Shown here: piece by piece, positions 44,431 to 54,552 of the stretch
How the letters are laid out: the number at the start of each line of letters is the position of its first letter
Position numbering within the stretch: the stretch's first letter is position 1
NCBI GenBank assembly: GCA_034664125.1
Contig: JAXDIG010000056.1
Span: 4,941-68,940 of the forward strand
DNA from: JACVRW01 sp034664125
GTDB taxonomy: Bacteria; Actinomycetota; Thermoleophilia; Solirubrobacterales; Thermoleophilaceae
Reading direction: 5' to 3'
Length of the DNA stretch: 64,000 bases
Translations under genes and position numbers: made by a program
The notes under the pieces: generated by a model
Database searches by the model: none
Told to the model about the DNA's origin: nothing
Seen by the model: the letters and a program-made list of their open reading frames with translations, nothing else

Positions 44431-45780
44431 GTGAGCGCTGCGGTGGACAAGATGCGGGCGGAGGGCCTGCCCGAGATCGCGATCGAAACCTTCGCGCACT
44501 ACGAGCAGCTTCTGCGCGCGGGCGAGCAGGGGGTGGTCCGCGAGTCCGAGATCGAGCCGCTCGCCGACCTGCCCGACGCTTCCGAACTGCCGGACGCGGA
44601 CGGCACCGCGCTCGACCAGGTGGTGGTGCTGAAGCTCAACGGCGGGCTCGGCACCAGCATGGGCATGACCCGCGCCAAGTCGCTGATCGAGGTCAAGGAC
44701 GGGCTGTCGTTCCTGGACATCATCGTCCGGCAGGTGCTGCACCTGCGCGAGCGCCACGGGGCGCGCGTGCCGCTGCTGCTGATGAACAGCTTCGCGACCC
44801 GGGACGACACGCTCGCCGCCCTGGAGCGCTACCCCGAGCTGGCGGTCGACGACCTGCCGCTCGACTTCGTGCAGGGCAAGGTGCCCAAGCTGCGCGCGGA
44901 CGACCTCGAGCCGGTCGAGTGGCCGGCCGACCCCGCGCTCGAATGGGCGCCTCCGGGCCACGGCGACGTCTACACCTCGCTGGCGACCTCGGGCATGCTC
45001 GAGGAGCTGCTGCGGCGCGGCTACCGGTACCTGTTCCTGTCGAACTCCGACAACCTCGGAGCGGTGCTCGACCCGCGCATCCTGTCCTGGTTCGCGGCCG
45101 AGGGGCTGCCATTCCTGGCGGAGTCGACCGACCGCACGGAGTCGGACCGCAAGGGCGGCCACCTGGCGCGGCGCCGCGACGACGGCGGGCTCGTGTTGCG
45201 CGAGACGGCGCAGACGGCCGAGGAGGACCTGCCGGCCTTCGAGGACATCGAGCGCCACCGCTTCTTCAACTGCAACAACATCTGGGTCGACCTGCGGGCG
45301 CTCGAGCGGGCGCTCGAGGAGCGCGACGGCGTGCTGGGGCTGCCGATGATCGTGAACCGCAAGACGGTCGACCCGACCGACCCGTCGTCGCCGCCCGTGC
45401 TGCAGCTCGAGACGGCGATGGGGGCGGCGATCGGCGTGTTCGAGGGCGCAGCGGCGCTGCGGGTGCCGCGGACGCGCTTCGCGCCCGTCAAGACGACCAA
45501 CCAGCTGCTGGTGGTGCGCTCTGACGCGTACGCGCTCGCCGACGACTGGACGGTGCGGCCGGCGGGGGAGGGGATCCCGGTGGTGAAGCTGGACGAGCGG
45601 TACTACAAGCTGTTGGCGGACTTCGAGGCGCGCTTTGCCGGCGGGCCGCCCTCGCTGCGGGAGTGCCGGCGCCTGGAGGTCGACGGCGACGTCTCCTTCG
45701 GCCGCTCTGTGGCGGTAAAGGGCGAGGTGCGGCTCGAGGGGCCGCTTTCCGTCCCGGACGGCGCGGTGCTCGAGGGCTAG
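44431..45780 (+). CDS. UTP-glucose-1-phosphate uridylyltransferase (UDPGP family, eukaryotic type)
   Basis: A 449-residue enzyme making UDP-glucose. VVVLKLNGGLGTSMGMTRAK is the UDPGP nucleotide loop, with the catalytic Lys in RAKSLIEV. LLLMNSFATRDDT, GHGDVYTSLATSG, LFLSNSDNLGAVLD, FFNCNNIWVDL and FAPVKTTNQLLVVRSD are the conserved blocks. It is the large UGP type, not the bacterial GalU type. It supplies UDP-glucose for the dehydrogenase at 34451 and for the glycan GTs. GTG 44431 is backed by the -10 box 7 nt upstream. Confidence 0.93.
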   Translation: MSAAVDKMRAEGLPEIAIETFAHYEQLLRAGEQGVVRESEIEPLADLPDASELPDADGTALDQVVVLKLNGGLGTSMGMTRAKSLIEVKDGLSFLDIIVRQVLHLRERHGARVPLLLMNSFATRDDTLAALERYPELAVDDLPLDFVQGKVPKLRADDLEPVEWPADPALEWAPPGHGDVYTSLATSGMLEELLRRGYRYLFLSNSDNLGAVLDPRILSWFAAEGLPFLAESTDRTESDRKGGHLARRRDDGGLVLRETAQTAEEDLPAFEDIERHRFFNCNNIWVDLRALERALEERDGVLGLPMIVNRKTVDPTDPSSPPVLQLETAMGAAIGVFEGAAALRVPRTRFAPVKTTNQLLVVRSDAYALADDWTVRPAGEGIPVVKLDERYYKLLADFEARFAGGPPSLRECRRLEVDGDVSFGRSVAVKGEVRLEGPLSVPDGAVLEG

Positions 45781-45782
45781 GG

Positions 45783-46664
45783 TCAGGCGCCTCGCGCCGC
45801 CTCCGCTTGGCGGTCCTCCAGCCGCTCGCGGCGCAGCTGCTCCGTCTCGCTTTGGCCGAGCATGCGTATGAACAGCGTGACCAGGACGAGGGCCAGCGTC
45901 AGCGACTGCTCGACCATCATGATCACGCCGGCCACGTTCTGGTCCTCGACCGGGTTCAGCCCCCAGATCCGGGGTGTCTTCTCGTAGTAGGGGTAGATGG
46001 CGGTCGTGCTCCACGTCAGGAAGATTCCGAGGCCGGCGAGGCCCGCCTTCGCCGTGCCGATGTAGGCGATCGGCTGCAGCCCGGTGAGCCGTCGGCGCAT
46101 CGGCACCGGCTGGATCAGCGGCCACCAGAGCGCCACGCCGGCCGTGAAGAACGAGACGTGCTCGAGCAGGTGGACCAGGGGGTGCTCGACGGCGGCGTCG
46201 TAGAGCGCCGGGATGTGCCAGAGGTACATCAGCACCAGCCACGCCACGATCCCCGTGGCCGGGCTCGCGAGCGGCCCGAGGCGGCGCTCGAGGCGGGTCA
46301 GCCGCCGGGTGGCGGGGCGCATGATCACGCGCGACAGCCCGAGCAGGATCAGGAGCGGGGCCACGTCGCCGATCAGCACGTGCTGGACCATGTGGGCCGA
46401 GAACAGGTAGGTGTCGCCGAGGCCGTCCAGCGGGGAGACGAGCGCCACCAGCAGCGCCAGCATGCCGCCCGCGAAGGCCAACGCCTGCAGTGCCCCGGCG
46501 CCGCGCTTGCGCGGCGTGCCGCCCCGCGCGACCAGCTCACGGCGCGCCTCGGCGAAGCGCCAGACGTAGATGCCGGCGAACAGGGCGAGCGGGACGAGCA
46601 CCAGCGGGTCCGGAAGCCAGTGCAGCTGCGGATGTCCCGAGGCTTCACTCAACACGCAGGGCAT
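45783..46664 (-). CDS. CtaG-type cytochrome c oxidase assembly protein
   Basis: A 293-residue protein with about seven to nine helices. HWLPDPLVLVPLALFAGIYV, FSAHMVQHVLIGDVAPLLIL (with conserved His) and LMYLWHIPALYDAAVEHPLV (His again) with LEHVSFFTAGVALWWPL are the caa3_CtaG blocks; the His residues probably bind copper for oxidase assembly. No oxidase subunit genes are nearby. ATG 46664 is used; GTG 46655 with GACAAT 7 nt upstream is an equally plausible leaderless start. Its stop lies 2 bp from the uridylyltransferase stop. Confidence 0.85.
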   Translation of the reverse strand: MPCVLSEASGHPQLHWLPDPLVLVPLALFAGIYVWRFAEARRELVARGGTPRKRGAGALQALAFAGGMLALLVALVSPLDGLGDTYLFSAHMVQHVLIGDVAPLLILLGLSRVIMRPATRRLTRLERRLGPLASPATGIVAWLVLMYLWHIPALYDAAVEHPLVHLLEHVSFFTAGVALWWPLIQPVPMRRRLTGLQPIAYIGTAKAGLAGLGIFLTWSTTAIYPYYEKTPRIWGLNPVEDQNVAGVIMMVEQSLTLALVLVTLFIRMLGQSETEQLRRERLEDRQAEAARGA

Positions 46665-46716
46665 TGTCGCAATGCGGCGCCCACGTGTAACACGCGTTGC
46701 GCGAGCCTGCGCCCAC

Positions 46717-47331
46717 ATGATCCTCGAGCTGCTCGCCCCGCCGCTCTGCTGGTCCTGCCGCGCGCCCGCCGCCCGCGGCGATCCGCTCTGCCGCGCCTGC
46801 CGGCGCTCGCTGCGCTTCCTCGGCCCGCGGCCGGTCGCCCTCTGTGGCCTGCAGGTCTGGGCGCCGGTCGCCTACGACGGGCCCGCCGGCGATCTCGTCA
46901 AGGCGCTGAAATTCCACGGAGCCGTCCGGGTGGCGAGCGGGATGGCCGGGCTGATCGTCGCGAACGCGCCCGCGGCGATGCTCGCGGGCACCCTCGTGCC
47001 GGTGCCGCTGCACCCGGCCCGCCGCCGTGCGCGGCCCTTCAACCAGGCGGCGCTGATCGCCCAGGCCGTCGCCACGCGCGCCGGCCTGCCGCTGGCGGAC
47101 TGCCTGCGGCGCGCCGGTCCCGACCAGAGGCAGGTCGGCCGCGGCCGCGCGGCGCGGCTGCAAGGCGCCGCCGGGTCGATCCGCGCGACCGGCCCCGTGC
47201 CTGCCAGCGCCCTGCTCGTGGACGATGTCGTGACGACCGGCGCCACGCTCGCCGCCTGCGCCGAGGCCCTGCGAAAAGCGGGCGCCGAGCGAGTGACGGC
47301 GTTCGCGTTCGCGCGCACGGCCGGACGCTGA
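46717..47331 (+). CDS. comF: ComF family protein (phosphoribosyltransferase fold)
   Basis: A 204-residue protein. The N-terminal zinc ribbon has CWSCRAP and CRACRRS. The phosphoribosyltransferase core has VKALKFHGAVRVA, LVPVPLHPARRRARPFNQAA and the PRPP loop LLVDDVVTTGATLAAC. ComF proteins take part in DNA uptake in competent bacteria or in DNA repair in others; no other competence gene is present here. The start is ATG 46717. Hpf follows 48 bp later, a common order (comF-hpf-secA) in many bacteria. Confidence 0.92.
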   Translation: MILELLAPPLCWSCRAPAARGDPLCRACRRSLRFLGPRPVALCGLQVWAPVAYDGPAGDLVKALKFHGAVRVASGMAGLIVANAPAAMLAGTLVPVPLHPARRRARPFNQAALIAQAVATRAGLPLADCLRRAGPDQRQVGRGRAARLQGAAGSIRATGPVPASALLVDDVVTTGATLAACAEALRKAGAERVTAFAFARTAGR

Positions 47332-47342
47332 TGAGCGGGCGG

Positions 47343-47348
47343 TACCAT
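47343..47348 (+). promoter_or_regulatory. -10 element, hpf
   Basis: TACCAT, 31 nt before ATG 47380, leaving room for a short leader with a Shine-Dalgarno. Confidence 0.45.
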
Positions 47349-47368
47349 CGGAGCTACGGCGAGTTCCC

Positions 47369-47376
47369 AAGGAGGG
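47369..47376 (+). promoter_or_regulatory. Strong ribosome binding site, hpf
   Basis: AAGGAGGG ends 3 nt before ATG 47380. It is one of very few clear Shine-Dalgarno sites in this window. Confidence 0.7.
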
Positions 47377-47379
47377 CAG

Positions 47380-47721
47380 ATGCGCATTCAGGTCAAGGCC
47401 CGCTCCGGCGTCACCATCGACGACGACCTTCGCTCCAGGGTGGAGAAGAAGCTCGAGAAGGTGGCGCGACAGGTTTCGGCGCTCGCGGAGCTCGAGATCG
47501 AGCTGAGGGAAGAGCGCAACCGGGCCATCCGCGAGTCGCAGGTCGCCGAGGCGACCCTGCACCTGAAGGGGGTGACGCTGCGCTCCCGCAAGGCCTCCAC
47601 GGACATGTGGCACTCGATCAGCCAGGTGGCCGACGATCTCGGCCGCCAGGTGAAGAAGCACCGCGACAAGCGCCGCGCCCGCCGCGAGGCGCACAAGGTG
47701 GCGCAGCAGCCCGCCGCGTAG
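47380..47721 (+). CDS. hpf: Ribosome hibernation promoting factor / RaiA family, short form
   Basis: A 113-residue protein. MRIQVKARSGVTIDDDLRSR and VEKKLEKVARQVSAL are the first strand and helix, and EATLHLKGVTLRSRKAST is the second half of the beta-alpha fold. The basic C-terminus (VKKHRDKRRARREAHKV) contacts rRNA in the family. Only the short N-terminal domain is present; the C-terminal dimerisation domain of long HPF is missing. It binds the 30S subunit in stationary phase. Strong Shine-Dalgarno, and a hairpin follows the stop. Confidence 0.9.
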   Translation: MRIQVKARSGVTIDDDLRSRVEKKLEKVARQVSALAELEIELREERNRAIRESQVAEATLHLKGVTLRSRKASTDMWHSISQVADDLGRQVKKHRDKRRARREAHKVAQQPAA

Positions 47722-47731
47722 TGGGGCAAGG

Positions 47732-47748
47732 GCCCGGCTCGGCCGGGC
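47732..47748 (+). terminator. Hairpin after hpf
   Basis: GCCCGGC-TCG-GCCGGGC, 7-bp stem, 10 bp after the hpf stop and 67 bp before the secA -10. Confidence 0.55.
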
Positions 47749-47814
47749 GCGCAGCGTTTGCTTTCGTCCGCGAGCCACCCCTTCACGGGCCTCGGCGGCC
47801 CCCGGCCGCGTTGC

Positions 47815-47820
47815 TACCGT
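47815..47820 (+). promoter_or_regulatory. -10 element, secA
   Basis: TACCGT, 7 nt before ATG 47828, no Shine-Dalgarno. Confidence 0.6.
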
Positions 47821-47827
47821 AGCTCCG

Positions 47828-50686
<2,859 letters not shown>

Positions 50687-50712
50687 GCGCCATGGCCTCA
50701 TCCGCGCCCCGC

Positions 50713-50815
50713 GCGGACGGCAGCTGACCGCGCCTGACGGCACCCGCGGTGCTCACCGATGTTCTACATCGGCTGCGCCCGCGGGCTTGTCAGGCACGCT
50801 CAGCTGCTCGTCCGC
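50713..50815 (+). ncRNA. Long imperfect hairpin between secA and prfB, candidate structured RNA
   Basis: Stems, from outside in: GCGGACG/CGTCCGC (50713-50719 with 50809-50815), GCAGCTGA/TCAGCTGC (50720-50727 with 50800-50807), a 2-bp step, GCCTGAC/GTCAGGC (50732-50738 with 50789-50795), CCCGCGG/CCGCGGG (50743-50749 with 50779-50785), CCGATG/CATCGG (50756-50761 with 50767-50772), loop TTCTA. In all 37 pairs over 103 nt. It lies in the only sizeable gap between secA and prfB and stops 20 nt before the prfB ATG. No known family is recognised. It could be a leader regulating prfB or an extended terminator. Confidence 0.55.
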
Positions 50816-50835
50816 ATCGGACCGCGCCTTCGGCC

Positions 50836-51937
50836 ATGGCGCCTAGCGACGCCAGTGGCCTCCGCGGCCAGCTGACGCTGCTCGCGGACTATCTTTGACC
50901 CAGTTGCCCTAGACCAGCGCGTCAGCTCGCTGGAGGAGCAGATGTCGGCGCCGGGCTTCTGGGACGACCAGGAGCGCGCCACGGCCGTGTCGGCCGAGCA
51001 CTCCGCGGCGACTCGGCGGCTCGAGTCGTACCGCTCGCTCGAGCGCGACGTGGACGACCTCGAGGCGCTCGAGGAGATGGCCGCCGAGGACGAGTCGATC
51101 GCGGCCGAGCTCGAGGAGCAGCGCGGCTCGATAGAGGCTCGCCTCGGAGAGCTGGAGGAGGCGCGCCTGTTCAGCGGCCAGTACGACCACGGCGACGCCG
51201 TGGTCACGGTGAACGCCGGCGCGGGCGGGACCGACTCGCAGGACTGGGCCGAGATGCTGCTGCGCATGGAGATGCGCTGGGCCGAGCGCCGGGGCATGAA
51301 GGTGGAGCTGAAAGAGGCCTCCCCGGGGGAAGAGGCCGGCATCAAGTCGGCCACCTTCATCGCGCGCGGCGAGAACGCCTACGGGCTGTTCTCGGCGGAG
51401 AAGGGCGTGCACCGGCTGGTGCGGATCTCGCCCTATGACGCGCAGTCGCGCCGCCACACCGCCTTCGCCGGGGTCGAGGTGGCGCCGTTCGTCGAGGACG
51501 CCGTGGACGTGGAGATCGACCCGGACGACATCCAGATCGACACCTACCGCGCGAGCGGAGCGGGCGGCCAGCACGTGAACAAGACCGACTCGGCGGTCCG
51601 GATAACGCACCGGCCGAGCGGCATCGTGGTGCAGTGCCAGAATGAGCGCTCGCAGTCGGCGAACAAGGACACCGCGATGAAGATGCTGCGGGCGAAGCTG
51701 ATCGAGGCCGAGCAGCGCAAGCGCGAGGAGGCGATCGCGAAGGAGAGGGGCGAGGCGCAGGACGTGGCGTGGGGCTCCCAGATCCGGAGCTATGTCCTAC
51801 ATCCCTACACGATGGTCAAGGACCACCGCACGAACGTCGAGGCCGGAAACGCCCAGGGCGTACTCGACGGCGACCTCGACCAGTTCGTGAGAGCCGAGCT
51901 GCTGCGCCGCGCCGGCAACGGGGCGGCCACGACGTGA
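50836..51937 (+). CDS. prfB: Peptide chain release factor 2, programmed +1 frameshift
   Basis: Release factor 2 reads UGA and UAA stops. Zero-frame ATG 50836 gives 20 residues ending ADYL, then CTT TGA C at 50893-50899; skipping the T at 50896 continues as DPVALDQRVSSLEEQMSAPG to 51937, total 366 residues. Domain 3 has the GGQ loop (IDTYRASGAGGQHVNKTDSA) and domain 2 an SPY-like anticodon region. Starting at ATG 50942 would lose conserved coiled-coil residues. The frameshift motif is the classical autoregulatory one, but no purine-rich AGGGGG precedes it. ATG 50836 lies in a diverged copy of the secA tail; GTGA links the stop to the transporter. Confidence 0.9.
50893..50899 (+). promoter_or_regulatory. 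prfB frameshift site
   Basis: TAT CTT TGA C: the in-frame UGA at 50896-50898 is read by RF2 itself, so low RF2 favours slippage on CTT and full-length synthesis. Confidence 0.88.
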
Positions 51938-54150
51938 TCGCCTGGACCCGCTTCGTGGTGCGCCATCGCCGGATGGTGCTCGCCGCGTGGGTCCTTGCCT
52001 TCCTCATCGGCGGAACGGCGGCAGCGGGACTCGGGGACCTGTTGACCAACCGCTTCAGCGTTCCGGGCTCGGACGCCGAGCGCGGCCTGAACCTGCTGAA
52101 GGACCATTTCGGGGAACGCGGCGACGGCGCCTTCTCGCTCGTGGTCCAGCCGACGCGCGGGTCGACGGCCGACCCCGTGTTTGTCCGCCGGGTCGAGGCG
52201 GCGGCGCGGCGCGCGGCACGAGTCGTCGGCGGTGGCAAGGCGGGGCCGGTCCAGAGGGCCGGCGACCGCGTCGCCTATGTCCAGATCACCACGCCGCTCG
52301 AGAACGACGACGCCGCGAAGCGAACGGAGGACATGCGCAGGGCGATCGACTCGCCGCCCGGCATGCGCACCTATCTCTCCGGCTTCCCGGCGATCAACCA
52401 CGACACCCAGCCGATCTACAACGACGACCTGGCGAAGGGCGAGACGATCGCCGGGCCGATCGCCCTGCTGGTGCTCGTGTTCATGTTCGGGACCGCGGGC
52501 GGCGTGGCGGTGCCGCTGGTGTTCGCGGCCGTGTCGATTCCCACCACGCTCGGGCTCGTATGGGTCTTCGCCCACGTGATGGATATGGCGGTCTACGTGA
52601 CCAACATCGTCACGCTGATCGGACTCGCGATCGCGATCGACTACTCGATGCTCGTGGTGTTCCGCTACCGGGAGGAGCTCGAGCATCACGACGATCCGCA
52701 CCGCGCTCTCGAGCGAACCATGGAAACGGCGGGGCGCGCGACCATCTTCTCCGGCCTCACCGTGGCCGTGGGATTGGCCCTGCTCGTCTTCATGCCGTTG
52801 CCGTTCATGCGCTCGATGGGCGTGGGCGGTTTGCTCGTGCCGCTGGTATCGATCGCCGCCGCTGCCACCTTCCTGCCGGCGCTGCTCGCGGTGCAGCGGC
52901 GCGGGGTCAACCGGTGGCGCATCGTGCCGCGCTCGGTGCTCGAGCGGCGCACCCGCTCCGAGACGGGCTTCTGGACAACGCTTGCGCACTCGATCATGCG
53001 GCACCCGGTCCGCTACCTGGTGACCGCCGGGGTGCCGATGCTCGCCCTGGCGCTGCTCGCCACGCAGCTCCACCTCACGAGCGGGGACAACCGCGGCGTT
53101 CCGAAGACGACCGAGTCCACCCGCGGCCTCGCCCTGCTCGAGAGCACCCTCGGACCAGGGGCGCTGGCGCCCAACCAGGTCGTGATCGACACCGGTCGCC
53201 CCGGCGCAGCGTGGTCGCCTTCGGTGATCGCGGCTCAGCGCCGCCTCGTGGCGGCGGTCCGCAAGGATCCGGAGGTGGATCCCGGGACCATCCAGGCTCC
53301 CGCGCTCCTCACGCGGGGGCCGGGCCGCCCTGACGCCCGAACGCTCGCCCAGCTCAGACGCGCGAACCTGGTCGATCCCAGCGGACGCTACGTGCAGGTG
53401 CGCGTTTCCGGCCGTAGCGACAGCGGCACGGACGCCGCGGTGGACCTGGTCCACCGGCTGCGCGACCGCTACGTGCCCGCAGCCGGTTTCGGCTCGGCGA
53501 CGGTGCTGGTCAGCGGCGCGCCTGCGTTCGGCGTGGATTTCATCGACAAGGCCTACTCCGCCTTCCCCTGGCTCGTGGTGGCCGTGCTGGTGCTGAGCTA
53601 CCTGATCCTGCTCCGGGCGTTCAGGTCGATGGTCCTGCCGCTCAAGGCCGTGCTCATGAACCTCCTCTCGGTGGGCGCCACATACGGGGTCCTGGTGCTC
53701 GTGTTCCAGCACGGATGGGGCGAGGTGATCGGGCTGCAGCAGTCCGACCAGATCGACGCCTGGATCCCCATCTTCCTGTTCGCGATGCTGTTCGGGCTCT
53801 CGATGGACTACGAGGTCTTCCTGCTGTCGCGTATGCGCGAGGAGTGGGACAAGCGCCACGAAAACGAGGCGGCCGTCGCCTACGGGCTCCAGCACACGGG
53901 CCGGATCATCACCGCCGCCGCGATCGTCATGGTCGCTGCGTTCTCCGGCTTCACGTTTGGTTCGTTCGTCGGGTTGCAGGAGTTCGGCGTGGGGCTGTCG
54001 GCGGCCATCCTGCTCGACGCGACGGTGGTGCGCGCCATGCTCGTTCCAGCGGTCATGAAGCTGCTCGGCGACTGGAACTGGTACCTGCCCGAGCGAGTGC
54101 GGCGAGCGCTCAGACTGCCCACGCCGCGGCGCCCCGCGACCGAGCCGTAG
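51934..54150 (+). CDS. MMPL family membrane transporter
   Basis: A 738-residue RND-type protein. The N-terminal helix is FVVRHRRMVLAAWVLAFLIG, followed by an extracellular domain and a block of helices that includes TLIGLAIAIDYSMLVVFRYR, the conserved Asp-Tyr pair of proton-driven MMPL proteins. The second half repeats the plan with FLFAMLFGLSMDYEVFLLSR. Actinobacterial MMPL proteins export lipids, glycolipids or siderophores. GTG 51934 overlaps the prfB TGA. It is co-transcribed with prfB, which may be incidental. Its stop abuts that of the GroES-like gene. Confidence 0.9.
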   Translation: MIAWTRFVVRHRRMVLAAWVLAFLIGGTAAAGLGDLLTNRFSVPGSDAERGLNLLKDHFGERGDGAFSLVVQPTRGSTADPVFVRRVEAAARRAARVVGGGKAGPVQRAGDRVAYVQITTPLENDDAAKRTEDMRRAIDSPPGMRTYLSGFPAINHDTQPIYNDDLAKGETIAGPIALLVLVFMFGTAGGVAVPLVFAAVSIPTTLGLVWVFAHVMDMAVYVTNIVTLIGLAIAIDYSMLVVFRYREELEHHDDPHRALERTMETAGRATIFSGLTVAVGLALLVFMPLPFMRSMGVGGLLVPLVSIAAAATFLPALLAVQRRGVNRWRIVPRSVLERRTRSETGFWTTLAHSIMRHPVRYLVTAGVPMLALALLATQLHLTSGDNRGVPKTTESTRGLALLESTLGPGALAPNQVVIDTGRPGAAWSPSVIAAQRRLVAAVRKDPEVDPGTIQAPALLTRGPGRPDARTLAQLRRANLVDPSGRYVQVRVSGRSDSGTDAAVDLVHRLRDRYVPAAGFGSATVLVSGAPAFGVDFIDKAYSAFPWLVVAVLVLSYLILLRAFRSMVLPLKAVLMNLLSVGATYGVLVLVFQHGWGEVIGLQQSDQIDAWIPIFLFAMLFGLSMDYEVFLLSRMREEWDKRHENEAAVAYGLQHTGRIITAAAIVMVAAFSGFTFGSFVGLQEFGVGLSAAILLDATVVRAMLVPAVMKLLGDWNWYLPERVRRALRLPTPRRPATEP

Positions 54151-54501
54151 CTAGCCGTCCTCCTCCTCCAGCGCCCGCAGCGAGCTCTGGCCGCGCTCCT
54201 CGACCTCCTCGAGCACTCCCAGGAGCTGGCCAACGCGGCACACGAGCAGGCGCTCCTCCTCGACCTCGACCCAGACGCCGGCCGCGGCGGGGAAGACCAC
54301 GTGGTCGCCCGGCACCACGGGCATCTTCAGGCCCACGCTGCTCCACCAGTCGAGCCCCGGCCCGACCGCCAGCACGATCCCGTGCTGGGGCGGTGTCTGG
54401 TGCTCGCCCGGTGGCAGCAGCAGCCCGGACTGGCGCACCCGGTCGGGCTCGAGCTCCTTGATCACGACCTGGTCGAAGAGGGGGCGAAGTTGCTGCCTCA
54501 C
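54151..54501 (-). CDS. Orphan GroES (Cpn10)-like protein
   Basis: About 116 residues. LRPLFDQVVIKELEPD resembles the first strands of GroES, QSGLLLPPGEHQTPPQHGIV the mobile loop and following strand, VLAVGPGLDWW and VPGDHVVFPA the beta-barrel core. A charged C-terminal tail (LEEVEERGQ, ALEEEDG) extends beyond typical GroES. No groEL is nearby, so it may serve another chaperonin or a different role. GTG 54501 is favoured because TATGCT lies 8 nt upstream; ATG 54507 would sit before the expected transcript start. Confidence 0.78.
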   Translation of the reverse strand: MRQQLRPLFDQVVIKELEPDRVRQSGLLLPPGEHQTPPQHGIVLAVGPGLDWWSSVGLKMPVVPGDHVVFPAAAGVWVEVEEERLLVCRVGQLLGVLEEVEERGQSSLRALEEEDG

Positions 54502-54509
54502 GGCCATTG

Positions 54510-54515
54510 AGCATA
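54510..54515 (-). promoter_or_regulatory. -10 element, GroES-like gene
   Basis: TATGCT on the minus strand, 8 nt before GTG 54501 and only 2 nt before ATG 54507, so it decides against the ATG. Confidence 0.5.
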
Positions 54516-54539
54516 TGCGCCGCCGGGGCCCGACCTATC

Positions 54540-54545
54540 TACAGT
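54540..54545 (+). promoter_or_regulatory. -10 element, ftsH
   Basis: TACAGT, 7 nt before ATG 54553, no Shine-Dalgarno. Confidence 0.6.
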
Positions 54546-54552
54546 TAGCGAG

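Noticed and set aside
46570..46716. Longer N-terminus for ComF
   Set aside because: Upstream residues are the antisense of the CtaG gene; ATG 46717 starts directly at the zinc ribbon.
50942..51937. prfB starting at ATG 50942
   Set aside because: It would lack the conserved N-terminal helix that the CTT TGA C frameshift supplies.
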